A stretch of 64,000 bases of DNA from Streptomyces sp. TRM68416 (GTDB lineage: Bacteria > Actinomycetota > Actinomycetes > Streptomycetales > Streptomycetaceae), in the NCBI RefSeq assembly GCF_014596915.1, contig NZ_JACVWU010000015.1, forward strand, positions 1 to 64,000, written 5' to 3'. The notes beneath the pieces are model-generated. The model did no database searches. It was not told the DNA's origin and saw only the letters and a program-made list of their open reading frames with translations. Position 1 is the first letter of the stretch; the number at the start of each line of letters is the position of its first letter. Both the position numbers and the translations under genes were made by a program. Positions 54,547 through 63,970 of this stretch are shown here, piece by piece.

Positions 54547-56352
54547 ATGGCCGCTCCCCTGTCCGACACCCCTCCGTCCCCGCTCAAGACGATCGCCGTC
54601 GTCGGCCTCGGCACCATGGGCACCGGCATCACCGAAGTCCTCGCCCAGGCCGGCCGCACGGTCGTCGGCATCGACATCAGCGAGGCCGCGGCCGCGCAGG
54701 CCGTCGCCGCCCTGGAGACCTCGACCGCGCACTCCGTGGAGCGCGGCCGGCTGACCGGGGAGCAGCGCGCCGAGCTGCTCGCCCGGGTGACCACCTCCAC
54801 CGACCTGCGCGCCGCGGCCGACGCCGACCTGGTGATCGAGGTGACGCCGGAGTCGTACGAGACCAAGCAGCAGATCTTCCGTGCCCTCGACGGGATCGTG
54901 CGGCCGGAGACGATCCTGGCCACCGGGACCAACGCGCTCTCCGTCACCCGGCTCGCGGCCGACTCCGCCCGCCCCGAGCGGGTGCTCGGGATGCACTTCT
55001 TCAACCCGGCCCCGGCGATGAAGCTGGTCGAGGTCGTCTCCTCCGTGCTGACCGCGCCCGCGGCCGTCACCGCCGTGACCAACCTCGCCCTCGATCTCGG
55101 CAAGGAGCCCGTCGCGGTCGGCGACCGGCCCGGATTCGTCGCCGACGGGCTGCTGTTCGGCTACCTCAACCAGGCCGCCGCGATGTACGAGGCCAAGTAC
55201 GCCTCCCGCGAGGACATCGACGCGGCGATGCGGCTCGGCTGCGGGCTGCCCATGGGGCCGCTCGCGCTGCTCGACCTGATCGGCATCGACACCGCGCGCA
55301 CGGTCCTGGAGGCCATGTACGCCGAGTCCCACGACCGGCTGCACGCCCCGGCGCCGATCCTCAAGCAGCTCAGCGAGGCGGGCCTGACGGGCCGTAAGGC
55401 GGGGCGCGGCTTCTACTCCTACCAGGCCCCGGGCAGCGCGACGGTCGTGCCGGACGCCCTGACGCCCGGCTCCGGCGGTGCCGGGGTCCCCGGCCGCCCG
55501 GTCCGCTCCGTCGGTGTGGCGGGCTCCGGCACCATGGCCTCCGGCATCGCCGAGGTCTTCGCCAAGGCCGGCTACGAGGTGGTCCTGGCCGCCCGCAGCG
55601 AGGAGAAGGCGCAGACGGCGAAGGCCCGTATCGGCAAGTCGCTCGCCCGCTCCGTCGACAAGGGCCGGATGACCGCCGAGGCCGCCGCGCGGACCCTGGA
55701 CCTCATCACCCCGGCGGGTTCCTACGACGCCTTCGCCGAGGTCGACCTGGCCGTCGAGGCCGTCGCCGAGGACCTGGAGATCAAGCAGCAGTTGTTCGCG
55801 GCGCTGGACAAGGTCTGCAAGCCGGGCGCGGTGCTGGCCACCACGACCTCCTCGCTGCCCGTCGTCGCCTGTGCCCGCGCCACCTCGCGTCCGCAGGACG
55901 TGATCGGCATGCACTTCTTCAACCCGGCGCCGGCGATGAAGCTGGTCGAGGTCGTCCGTACGGTGTTGACGGCCGAGGACGTCCACTCAACGGTGCACGA
56001 GGTGTGTGGACGGATCAAGAAGCACGCCGTCGACTGTGGAGACCGCGCCGGTTTCATCGTCAATGCACTGCTGTTCCCGTACCTCAACAACGCGATCAAG
56101 ATGGTGCAGGAGCACTACGCGTCCCTCGACGACATCGACGCGGCGATGAAGCTGGGCGGCGGCTACCCGATGGGTCCGTTCGAACTCCTGGACGTCGTCG
56201 GGCTGGACGTCTCGCTGGCCATCGAGAAGGTGCTGCACCGCGAGTTCCGCGACCCGGGCCTGGCGCCGGCCCCGCTCCTGGAGCACTTGGTGGCCGCGGG
56301 CTGTCTCGGCCGCAAGACGGGCCGTGGCTTCCGCGAATATGCCCGCCGCTGA
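54547..56352 (+). CDS. Tandem-fused 3-hydroxybutyryl-CoA dehydrogenase
   Basis: A 601-residue fusion of two 3-hydroxyacyl-CoA dehydrogenase modules (about 1-300 and 318-601), each with NAD motif (GLGTMGTG, then GSGTMASG), MHFFNPAPAMKLVEV and a C-terminal helical dimerisation domain. The second module keeps the catalytic Ser/Asn (TTTSSLPV, GFIVNALL), but the first has TGTNAL and FVADGLL there, so it may be inactive. It makes crotonyl-CoA precursors from acetoacetyl-CoA for the ccr pathway. ATG 54547 has GGAG upstream. It is the first gene of the cluster. Confidence 0.9.
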   Translation: MAAPLSDTPPSPLKTIAVVGLGTMGTGITEVLAQAGRTVVGIDISEAAAAQAVAALETSTAHSVERGRLTGEQRAELLARVTTSTDLRAAADADLVIEVTPESYETKQQIFRALDGIVRPETILATGTNALSVTRLAADSARPERVLGMHFFNPAPAMKLVEVVSSVLTAPAAVTAVTNLALDLGKEPVAVGDRPGFVADGLLFGYLNQAAAMYEAKYASREDIDAAMRLGCGLPMGPLALLDLIGIDTARTVLEAMYAESHDRLHAPAPILKQLSEAGLTGRKAGRGFYSYQAPGSATVVPDALTPGSGGAGVPGRPVRSVGVAGSGTMASGIAEVFAKAGYEVVLAARSEEKAQTAKARIGKSLARSVDKGRMTAEAAARTLDLITPAGSYDAFAEVDLAVEAVAEDLEIKQQLFAALDKVCKPGAVLATTTSSLPVVACARATSRPQDVIGMHFFNPAPAMKLVEVVRTVLTAEDVHSTVHEVCGRIKKHAVDCGDRAGFIVNALLFPYLNNAIKMVQEHYASLDDIDAAMKLGGGYPMGPFELLDVVGLDVSLAIEKVLHREFRDPGLAPAPLLEHLVAAGCLGRKTGRGFREYARR

Positions 56353-56512
56353 GCGTCCGGGCGACTGGTTCGGAGCGGGCGAGGACTGGGGCGGGCTGCT
56401 CGACCCGGCCGCCTCTGCCCCGCTCGCCCGCCCCGGCGACCCCCTGCCCGCACCGGGCGGGGGGAACCCCGGGCATGAGCGCCAACCTGCGCACATGCAG
56501 TACGTTCGGGTC

Positions 56513-57322
56513 ATGTCCCAGCCCGCCAAGTCCTCACGTACACCAGCTACGCCCGACGCGCCGGAAAGTGCCGCAGGCAGTCGCGCGGCCGCGCAGCGAC
56601 TCAAGATGCGCCGAGAACTGGCGGCCGCGGCGATGGAGCTGTTCGCGACCAAGGGGTACGAGGCGACCACCGTCGACGAGATCGCGGCCGCGGCCGGGGT
56701 CGCGCGCCGCACCTTCTTCCGCCACTTCCGGTCCAAGGAAGAGGCGATCTTCCCCGACCACGACGACACCCTCATCCGCGCCGAGGCGGTGCTCAACGCC
56801 GCGCCCGCGCACGAGCACCCGCTCGACACGGTGTGCCGCGGCATCAAGGAAGTCATGCGGATGTACGCGGCCCGCCCGGAGATCTCGGTCGCCCGCTACA
56901 AGCTCACGCGCGAGGTGCCCACCCTCCGCGAGGCCGAGATCGCGTCGGTGGCCCGCTACGAGCGCCTCTTCACCCGCTATCTCCTCGGCCACTTCGACGA
57001 GCACGCGCACGACGACGACGCCAACGACGACCCGCTGCTGGCGGAGGTCGCCGCGTCCGCCGTGGTCACCGCCCACAACCATGTGCTGCGGCGTTGGCTG
57101 CGAGCGGGCGGCCAGGGCGATGTGGAGGCCCAGCTGGACCACGCCTTCGCCATCGTGCGCAAGACGTTCGGCACCGGGATAGGCGCGGGCCGCACCAGCA
57201 CGCCGAAGCCGGCCGCCGCGACGGTCTCCGCGCACGGCGAGGTACTGGTGACGGTCGCCCGCACGGACGCCCCGCTCGACGAGGTGATGCGGACCATCGA
57301 GGAGGCACTCAAGGACCGCTGA
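56513..57322 (+). CDS. TetR family regulator
   Basis: A 269-residue TetR-type repressor. The N-terminal HTH (about 37-72) is ELAAAAMELFATKGYEATT, DEIAAAAGVARRTFFRHF. The ligand domain is divergent, as usual, and could bind an acyl-CoA. It lies between the dehydrogenase and ccr and probably regulates this cluster. Start ATG 56513 (MSQPAK) or ATG 56495; neither has a strong ribosome site. Confidence 0.88.
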   Translation: MSQPAKSSRTPATPDAPESAAGSRAAAQRLKMRRELAAAAMELFATKGYEATTVDEIAAAAGVARRTFFRHFRSKEEAIFPDHDDTLIRAEAVLNAAPAHEHPLDTVCRGIKEVMRMYAARPEISVARYKLTREVPTLREAEIASVARYERLFTRYLLGHFDEHAHDDDANDDPLLAEVAASAVVTAHNHVLRRWLRAGGQGDVEAQLDHAFAIVRKTFGTGIGAGRTSTPKPAAATVSAHGEVLVTVARTDAPLDEVMRTIEEALKDR

Positions 57323-57343
57323 GGCGTCTTCGCACCTGTGACC

Positions 57344-57369
57344 ACGGCCACCCCACGGGGTGGCCGTTT
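57344..57369 (+). terminator. Terminator after the TetR gene
   Basis: CGGCCACCCC-AC-GGGGTGGCCG (57344-57365) followed by TTTT. It separates the regulator from ccr. Confidence 0.85.
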
Positions 57370-57465
57370 TGGCATGTCAGGGCAGGTTTTCCGGCACCTT
57401 TCCACTCCCGTTCGATCGATCATCGCTCATTTGTTGCGTAAAGATTTCATCTGAGAGCAATCTCT

Positions 57466-57507
57466 GGCACTCAGTGCCTTGTCAGGTGACACGCGGTGTC
57501 ATACGTT
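57466..57507 (+). promoter_or_regulatory. ccr promoter with spacer operator
   Basis: TTGTCA (57479-57484), 17 bases, TACGTT (57502-57507) forms a likely promoter. The spacer is filled by TGACACGCGGTGTCA (57487-57501), a perfect 6-3-6 palindrome, and another palindrome GGCACTCAGTGCC (57466-57478) lies just upstream. A dimeric repressor bound there would block polymerase; the adjacent TetR is the obvious candidate. The remaining 230-base leader to 57736 contains no gene. Confidence 0.6.
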
Positions 57508-57735
57508 GATGTTGTCCGGGCGGCCGGCGTGCAGAGACCTTTCGTACGCCGGCTGTCCCCGCAGACCTCTCGGTCCGCGCGCCCGGACGCCTGCGTCACA
57601 GGCAACCTCCCGCGCCACAAAGCGCTGCCGAACAGCACCACCCGCCGAACCGACGGCACCCATCCACCCTCAGCAGCACCGACGTAACCCTCGAGCGTCC
57701 CTCCCTCAAGGACGCGCATCGCCGGAGGCAAAACC

Positions 57736-59079
57736 GTGACCGTGAAGGACATCCTGGACGCGATCCAGTCGCCGGACTCGACGCCGGACGACTTCGCCGC
57801 CCTGCCGCTCCCCGAGTCCTACCGTGCGATCACCGTGCACAAGGACGAGACGGAGATGTTCGCGGGCCTCACCACCCGCGACAAGGACCCCCGCAAGTCC
57901 ATCCACCTGGACGAGGTGCCCCTGCCCGAACTGGGCCCGGGCGAGGCCCTGGTGGCCGTCATGGCCTCCTCCGTCAACTACAACTCCGTGTGGACCTCGA
58001 TCTTCGAGCCGCTGTCCACCTTCGGCTTCCTGGAGCGCTACGGCCGCACCAGCGAGCTCGCCAAGCGGCACGACCTGCCGTACCACATCATCGGCTCCGA
58101 CCTCGCGGGCGTCGTCCTGCGCACCGGACCGGGCGTCAACGCCTGGAACCCCGGCGACGAGGTCGTCGCGCACTGTCTGTCGGTGGAACTGGAGTCCTCC
58201 GACGGCCACAACGACACCATGCTCGACCCCGAGCAGCGCATCTGGGGCTTCGAGACCAACTTCGGCGGCCTCGCCGAGATCGCGCTGGTCAAGTCCAACC
58301 AGCTGATGCCCAAGCCGGGCCACCTGAGCTGGGAGGAGGCCGCCGCCCCGGGTCTGGTCAACTCCACCGCGTACCGGCAGCTGGTCTCCCGCAACGGCGC
58401 CGGCATGAAGCAGGGCGACAACGTCCTGATCTGGGGCGCGAGCGGCGGACTCGGCTCGTACGCCACGCAGTTCGCGCTGGCCGGTGGTGCCAACCCGATC
58501 TGTGTCGTGTCCTCGCCGCAGAAGGCGGACATCTGCCGGTCCATGGGCGCCGAGGCGATCATCGACCGCAACGCCGAGGGCTACAAGTTCTGGAAGGACG
58601 AGAACACCCAGGACCCGAAGGAGTGGAAGCGCTTCGGCAAGCGCATCCGCGAGCTGACCGGCGGCGAGGACATCGACATCGTCTTCGAGCACCCCGGCCG
58701 CGAGACCTTCGGCGCGAGCGTCTTCGTCACCCGCAAGGGCGGCACGATCACCACCTGCGCCTCGACCTCGGGCTACATGCACGAGTACGACAACCGCTAC
58801 CTGTGGATGTCGCTGAAGCGGATCATCGGCTCGCACTTCGCCAACTACCGCGAGGCCTGGGAGGCCAACCGGCTCATCGCGAAGGGCAAGATCCACCCGA
58901 CGCTGTCGAAGGTCTACGCCCTGGAGGAGACCGGCCAGGCCGCCTACGACGTGCACCGCAACCTCCACCAGGGCAAGGTCGGCGTCCTGTGCCTCGCCCC
59001 CGAGGAGGGCCTGGGCGTGCGCGACGAGGAGCTGCGCGCCAAGCACATCGACGCCATCAACCGCTTCCGGAACGTCTGA
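57736..59079 (+). CDS. ccr: Crotonyl-CoA carboxylase/reductase
   Basis: A 447-residue MDR-family enzyme that reductively carboxylates crotonyl-CoA to ethylmalonyl-CoA with NADPH and CO2. It has the extended MDR core with NADPH motif WGASGGLGSYATQFA, ASSVNYNSVW (the CO2-site Asn), WGFETNFGGLAE (Phe-Glu) and HPGRETFG, all diagnostic of Ccr. GTG 57736 follows GGAGG. It is the first enzyme after the operator-bearing promoter, and its product supplies both the glyoxylate-regeneration route and polyketide extender units. Confidence 0.97.
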   Translation: MTVKDILDAIQSPDSTPDDFAALPLPESYRAITVHKDETEMFAGLTTRDKDPRKSIHLDEVPLPELGPGEALVAVMASSVNYNSVWTSIFEPLSTFGFLERYGRTSELAKRHDLPYHIIGSDLAGVVLRTGPGVNAWNPGDEVVAHCLSVELESSDGHNDTMLDPEQRIWGFETNFGGLAEIALVKSNQLMPKPGHLSWEEAAAPGLVNSTAYRQLVSRNGAGMKQGDNVLIWGASGGLGSYATQFALAGGANPICVVSSPQKADICRSMGAEAIIDRNAEGYKFWKDENTQDPKEWKRFGKRIRELTGGEDIDIVFEHPGRETFGASVFVTRKGGTITTCASTSGYMHEYDNRYLWMSLKRIIGSHFANYREAWEANRLIAKGKIHPTLSKVYALEETGQAAYDVHRNLHQGKVGVLCLAPEEGLGVRDEELRAKHIDAINRFRNV

Positions 59080-59088
59080 GAGCCACAG

Positions 59089-61116
59089 ATGACAGAGCGT
59101 CAGAAAGATCGGCCGTGGCTGATGCGCACGTACGCCGGTCACTCCACGGCCGAGGCGTCCAACGAGCTGTACCGGCGCAACCTCGCCAAGGGCCAGACCG
59201 GCCTGTCGGTGGCGTTCGACCTGCCGACGCAGACCGGCTACGACTCCGACCACATCCTCGCCCGCGGCGAGGTCGGCCGGGTCGGCGTGCCCGTCGCGCA
59301 CCTCGGTGACATGCGCCGGCTGTTCCAGGACATCCCCCTGGAGCAGATGAACACCTCGATGACGATCAACGCCACCGCCATGTGGCTGCTGGCGCTCTAC
59401 CAGGTCGTCGCCGAGGAGCAGGGCGCGGACATCACCAAGCTCCAGGGCACGACCCAGAACGACATCGTCAAGGAGTACCTGTCGCGGGGGACCCATGTCT
59501 TCCCGCCGGGGCCCTCGCTCCGCCTGACGACGGACATGATCGCGTACACGGTCTCCCACATCCCGAAGTGGAACCCGATCAACATCTGCAGCTACCACCT
59601 GCAGGAGGCGGGCGCCACGCCGGTCCAGGAGATCGCGTACGCGATGTCCACCGCGATCGCGGTTCTCGATGCCGTACGCGACTCCGGGCAGGTCCCCGCC
59701 GAGAAGTTCGGGGACGTCGTGGCCCGTATCTCCTTCTTCGTGAACGCGGGCGTCCGCTTCATCGAGGAGATGTGCAAGATGCGGGCGTTCGGGCGGATCT
59801 GGGATCAGATCACGCGCGAGCGGTACGGCATCGAGAACCCCAAGCAGCGCCGCTTCCGCTACGGCGTCCAGGTCAACTCCCTGGGCCTGACGGAGGCGCA
59901 GCCGGAGAACAACGTCCAGCGGATCGTGCTGGAGATGCTGGCCGTCACCCTCTCCAAGGACGCACGCGCGCGTGCCGTCCAGCTCCCGGCCTGGAACGAG
60001 GCGCTGGGCCTGCCCCGGCCCTGGGACCAGCAGTGGTCCCTGCGCATCCAGCAGGTCCTCGCCCATGAGAGCGACCTGCTGGAGTACGAGGACATCTTCG
60101 AGGGCTCGAAGGTGATCGAGGCGAAGGTCTCCCAGCTCGTCGAGGAGTCCCTCGCGGAGATCGAGCGGATCCAGGAGATGGGCGGCGCGATGGCCGCCGT
60201 CGAGTCCGGCTACCTCAAGTCGCAGCTGGTCTCCTCGCACGCCGAGCGCCGCGCTCGTATCGAGTCCGGTCAAGAGAAGATCGTGGGCGTCAACATCTTC
60301 GAGACGACCGAGCCCAATCCGCTCACGGCCGATCTCGACACCGCCATCCAGACGGTCGATCCGGCGGTCGAGGCACGGGTCGTCTCTGCGCTGCAGCACT
60401 GGCGCGACACCCGCTACCAGCCCCCGTTCAACCATCCACGCCCGTGCAAGGCACTGGAGAAGCTGAAGGAGGCCGCCAAGGGCACGGCGAACCTCATGGA
60501 GGCCACCCTGGAGTGCGCCCGGGCCGGCGTCACGACCGGCGAGTGGGCGGGCGCCCTGCGCGAGGTCTTCGGCGAGTTCCGGGCCCCCACCGGTGTCTCC
60601 TCCGCGCCCGTCGCGGTGACCGCCGAGGAGGGCACGGCGATGGCCGACGTCCGCCGCAGGGTGGCCGTGACCGCCCGTGACCTGGGCGTCGGCAAGCTGC
60701 GGTTCCTGGTCGGCAAGCCGGGCCTGGACGGGCACTCCAACGGTGCCGAGCAGATCGCCGTACGCGCGCGTGACGCCGGGTTCGAGGTGGTCTACCAGGG
60801 CATCCGGCTCACCCCGGAGCAGATCGTGGACGCGGCCCTCGCCGAGGACGTGCACGCGGTCGGCCTGTCCATCCTGTCCGGCTCGCACGCCCAGCTGGTG
60901 CCGGACGTCCTGGAACGGCTGCGTGTGGCCGGTGCCACAGATATCCCGGTGATCGCCGGTGGCATCATCCCGAATGGTGACGCCGAGCAGCTCAGGGCGG
61001 CCGGAGTCGCCGCGGTCTTCACCCCGAAGGACTTCGACATCACCGGAATCATCGGCCGCATCGTCGACGAGATCCGCAAAGCGAACAAGCTCGACCCCCT
61101 GGAGGTCCCCGCATGA
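59089..61116 (+). CDS. ecm: Ethylmalonyl-CoA mutase (B12-dependent)
   Basis: A 675-residue adenosylcobalamin mutase (MeaA-type). The catalytic barrel (about 1-500) begins RPWLMRTYAGHSTAEASNELYRRNLAKGQTGLSVAFDLPTQ, and the cobalamin domain (about 530-660) has DGHSNG (DxHxxG) near 547 and LSGSHAQLVPDV. Genome position after ccr, fused single-chain form and the MeaA-like core indicate conversion of ethylmalonyl-CoA to methylsuccinyl-CoA. It starts nine bases after ccr. Confidence 0.94.
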   Translation: MTERQKDRPWLMRTYAGHSTAEASNELYRRNLAKGQTGLSVAFDLPTQTGYDSDHILARGEVGRVGVPVAHLGDMRRLFQDIPLEQMNTSMTINATAMWLLALYQVVAEEQGADITKLQGTTQNDIVKEYLSRGTHVFPPGPSLRLTTDMIAYTVSHIPKWNPINICSYHLQEAGATPVQEIAYAMSTAIAVLDAVRDSGQVPAEKFGDVVARISFFVNAGVRFIEEMCKMRAFGRIWDQITRERYGIENPKQRRFRYGVQVNSLGLTEAQPENNVQRIVLEMLAVTLSKDARARAVQLPAWNEALGLPRPWDQQWSLRIQQVLAHESDLLEYEDIFEGSKVIEAKVSQLVEESLAEIERIQEMGGAMAAVESGYLKSQLVSSHAERRARIESGQEKIVGVNIFETTEPNPLTADLDTAIQTVDPAVEARVVSALQHWRDTRYQPPFNHPRPCKALEKLKEAAKGTANLMEATLECARAGVTTGEWAGALREVFGEFRAPTGVSSAPVAVTAEEGTAMADVRRRVAVTARDLGVGKLRFLVGKPGLDGHSNGAEQIAVRARDAGFEVVYQGIRLTPEQIVDAALAEDVHAVGLSILSGSHAQLVPDVLERLRVAGATDIPVIAGGIIPNGDAEQLRAAGVAAVFTPKDFDITGIIGRIVDEIRKANKLDPLEVPA

Positions 61117-62075
61117 CCACGGTCAACCGCCTTCGCCCCCGGCGTTCCTGCCTGGCGGTACCGGGCTCGAACCCGCGCTTCCTGGAGAAGGCCCAGGGCC
61201 TCCCCGCCGACCAGGTCTTCCTGGACCTGGAGGACGCGTGCGCGCCGCTGGCCAAGCCCGAGGCGCGGCACACCATCGTCAAGTTCCTCAACGAGGGCGA
61301 CTGGACGGGCAAGACGCGGGTCGTGCGCGTCAACGACTGGACGACGGAGTGGACGTACCGCGATGTCGTGACCGTCGTCGAGGGCGCGGGCCAGAACCTC
61401 GACTGCATCATGCTGCCGAAGGTGCAGACGGCCGAGCAGATCGTCGCCCTCGACCTCCTCCTCACGCAGATCGAGAAGACGATGGGCTTCGAGGTCGGCA
61501 AGATCGGCATCGAGGCGCAGATCGAGAACGCGCAGGGTCTGAACAACGTCAACGAGATCGCGACGGCCTCCCAGCGCGTCGAGACGATCATCTTCGGCCC
61601 GGCCGACTTCATGGCGTCGATCAACATGAAGTCGCTGGTCGTGGGCGAGCAGCCGCCCGGCTACCCGGCGGACGCCTACCACTACATCCTGATGAAGATC
61701 CTGATGGCCGCCCGCGCCAACAACCTCCAGGCGATCGACGGCCCCTACCTGCAGATCCGCAACATCGACGGCTACCGCGAGGTCGCCCAGCGCGCCGCCG
61801 CGCTCGGCTTCGACGGCAAGTGGGTGCTGCACCCGGGCCAGGTCGAGGCGTCCAACGAGATCTTCTCGCCCTCGCAGGAGGACTTCGACCACGCCGAGCT
61901 GATCCTGGACGCGTACGACTACTACACGTCCGAGGCGGGCGGAAAGAAGGGCTCGGCGATGCTCGGCGACGAGATGATCGACGAGGCCAGCCGCAAGATG
62001 GCGCTGGTCATCTCCGGCAAGGGCCGGGCCGCCGGCATGCAGCGCACCAGCAAGTTCGAGATTCCGGAGGCGTAG
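61113..62075 (+). CDS. mcl: L-malyl-CoA/beta-methylmalyl-CoA lyase
   Basis: A 320-residue CitE-like CoA lyase: RRSCLAVPGSNPRFLEKAQ, FLDLEDACAP (Mg-binding Glu/Asp near 50), IGIEAQIENAQGL and FGPADFMASI. It splits beta-methylmalyl-CoA into glyoxylate and propionyl-CoA. It overlaps ecm by four bases. Confidence 0.93.
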   Translation: MTTVNRLRPRRSCLAVPGSNPRFLEKAQGLPADQVFLDLEDACAPLAKPEARHTIVKFLNEGDWTGKTRVVRVNDWTTEWTYRDVVTVVEGAGQNLDCIMLPKVQTAEQIVALDLLLTQIEKTMGFEVGKIGIEAQIENAQGLNNVNEIATASQRVETIIFGPADFMASINMKSLVVGEQPPGYPADAYHYILMKILMAARANNLQAIDGPYLQIRNIDGYREVAQRAAALGFDGKWVLHPGQVEASNEIFSPSQEDFDHAELILDAYDYYTSEAGGKKGSAMLGDEMIDEASRKMALVISGKGRAAGMQRTSKFEIPEA

Positions 62076-62079
62076 GGCC

Positions 62080-62592
62080 ATGCAGTTCGGGCGCACCTAC
62101 GAGGAGTTCGAGGTCGGGGCGGTCTACAAGCACTGGCCCGGGAAGACGGTCACGGAGTACGACGACCACCTCTTCTGTCTCCTCACCATGAACCACCACC
62201 CGCTCCACATGGACGTCAACTATGCGGAGAACACGACCGACTTCGGCAAGAACGTCGTCGTGGGGAACTACATCTACTCGCTGCTGCTGGGCATGTCCGT
62301 GCCGGACGTGTCGGGCAAGGCGATCGCCAACCTGGAGATCGAGTCGCTGCGGCACGTGGCGCCGACCTTCCACGGCGACACGATCTACGGCGAGACGACG
62401 GTCCTCGACAAGACGCCGTCGAAGTCGAAGAACGACCGCGGCATCGTCTACGTCGAGACCAAGGGCTACAAGCAGGACGGCACGCTGGTCTGTGTGTTCC
62501 GCCGCAAGGTGATGGTGCCGACCGAGACGTACATCAAGGAGCGCGGCGGCGAGCAGCCGGGCCGCCCCGAGCTCAAGGAGCAGGAGAAGTAG
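62080..62592 (+). CDS. MaoC-like mesaconyl-CoA hydratase
   Basis: A 170-residue hot-dog dehydratase: YEEFEVGAVYKHWPGKTVTEYDDHLFC, MNHHPLHMDVNYAE (catalytic Asp/His region near 34-42), IETKGYKQDG-like end (YVETKGYKQDGTLVC). In the pathway it hydrates mesaconyl-CoA. The single-domain length is about half that of the proteobacterial enzyme. Four bases separate it from mcl. Confidence 0.9.
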   Translation: MQFGRTYEEFEVGAVYKHWPGKTVTEYDDHLFCLLTMNHHPLHMDVNYAENTTDFGKNVVVGNYIYSLLLGMSVPDVSGKAIANLEIESLRHVAPTFHGDTIYGETTVLDKTPSKSKNDRGIVYVETKGYKQDGTLVCVFRRKVMVPTETYIKERGGEQPGRPELKEQEK

Positions 62593-62594
62593 CC

Positions 62595-63800
62595 ATGGCG
62601 CGACTCGCCCAGACCGCCGGTCTGACCGACGTCCAGCAGGAGATCCTGGCCACCGTCCGCGACTTCGTGGACAAGGAGATCATCCCGGTCGCGACCGAGC
62701 TGGAGCACCGCGACGAGTACCCGCAGCAGATCGTCGACGGCCTCAAGGAGTTGGGCCTGTTCGGCCTGATGATCCCGGAGGAGTACGGCGGTCTGGGCGA
62801 GTCGCTCCTGACGTACGCGCTGTGCGTCGAGGAGATCGCCCGCGGCTGGATGTCGGTGTCCGGCATCATCAACACCCACTTCATCGTGGCGTACATGCTC
62901 AAGCAGCACGGCACGCAGGAGCAGAAGGACCACTTCCTGCCGCGCATGGCGGCCGGCGACATCCGCGGCGCCTTCTCGATGTCGGAGCCGGGCCTGGGCT
63001 CCGATGTGTCGGCCATCACGTCCAAGGCGGTCAAGGACGGCGACGAGTACGTCCTCAACGGCCAGAAGATGTGGCTGACGAACGGCGGAACGTCGTCCCT
63101 GGTGGCCGTTCTGGTCCGAAGTGACGAAGGACACCCCGAGGGCACGGCGCCGCACAAGTCGATGACGACCTTCCTCGTGGAGAAGGAGCCGGGCTTCGGC
63201 GAGGTGCGCCCGGGTCTGACCATTCCGGGCAAGATCGACAAGATGGGTTACAAGGGCGTCGACACGACCGAACTCATCATGGACGGCCTGCGCGTTCCGG
63301 CCGATCGGGTGCTCGGCGGGGTCACCGGCCGAGGTTTTTACCAAATGATGGACGGCGTCGAGGTCGGCCGCGTCAATGTCGCGGCGCGTGGCTGCGGTGT
63401 CGCTCAGCGTGCTTTCGAACTGGGCGTCCAGTACGCCCAGCAACGTCACACTTTCGGGAAGCCGATCGCTCAGCACCAGGCGATCCAGTTCAAGCTCGCC
63501 GAGATGGCTACCAAGGTCGAGGCCGCCCATGCGATGATGGTGAACGCGGCACGCAAAAAGGACTCCGGAGAACGAAACGACCTTGAGGCTGGGATGGCGA
63601 AGTACCTCGCCTCCGAGTACTGCAAGGAGGTCGTGGAGGATGCCTTCCGGATCCACGGCGGCTACGGCTTCTCCAAGGAGTACGAGATCGAGCGCCTCTA
63701 CCGTGAGGCTCCGATGCTGCTGATCGGTGAAGGTACCGCCGAGATCCAGAAAATGATCATCGGGCGCAGGCTGCTCGAAGAGTATCGATTCCAGGGCTAG
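62595..63800 (+). CDS. Methylsuccinyl-CoA dehydrogenase (acyl-CoA dehydrogenase family)
   Basis: A 401-residue FAD acyl-CoA dehydrogenase: GAFSMSEPGLGSDVSAI (FAD/substrate region near 133), VYLNGQKMWLTNGG-type block, RHTFGKPIAQHQAIQFKLA and the C-terminal GEGTAEIQKMIIGRRLL, whose Glu is at the usual catalytic-base site. Its position makes methylsuccinyl-CoA to mesaconyl-CoA oxidation likely, although the proteobacterial enzyme is longer. AGGAGA precedes the ATG; it closes the pathway operon. Confidence 0.9.
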   Translation: MARLAQTAGLTDVQQEILATVRDFVDKEIIPVATELEHRDEYPQQIVDGLKELGLFGLMIPEEYGGLGESLLTYALCVEEIARGWMSVSGIINTHFIVAYMLKQHGTQEQKDHFLPRMAAGDIRGAFSMSEPGLGSDVSAITSKAVKDGDEYVLNGQKMWLTNGGTSSLVAVLVRSDEGHPEGTAPHKSMTTFLVEKEPGFGEVRPGLTIPGKIDKMGYKGVDTTELIMDGLRVPADRVLGGVTGRGFYQMMDGVEVGRVNVAARGCGVAQRAFELGVQYAQQRHTFGKPIAQHQAIQFKLAEMATKVEAAHAMMVNAARKKDSGERNDLEAGMAKYLASEYCKEVVEDAFRIHGGYGFSKEYEIERLYREAPMLLIGEGTAEIQKMIIGRRLLEEYRFQG

Positions 63801-63811
63801 ATGTCCGGGTT

Positions 63812-63846
63812 CGGGGTGTTTTCTTCGAGAAGAAGATCACACCCCG
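63812..63846 (+). terminator. Stem-loop terminator after the ethylmalonyl-CoA operon
   Basis: CGGGGTGT (63812-63819) pairs with ACACCCCG (63839-63846), and inside it TTCTTCGAGAAGAA pairs with itself. It lies 11 bases after the dehydrogenase stop. The following 124 bases hold no other gene before 63971. Confidence 0.75.
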
Positions 63847-63970
63847 TCAACACTCTTCAGCCGCCGACTCGGCTTCCTGGCTTGCCCAGTTGTGGCCCGC
63901 GACCGGTACGATCCCGGGAAAGCCGCCGTCCCCCGTTACCGCGCGGCATCATCCGCTACGAAGGTCATCC

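Noticed and set aside
57706..60888. 1060-residue minus-strand open frame opposite ccr and ecm
   Set aside because: Antisense shadow of two well-supported enzymes.
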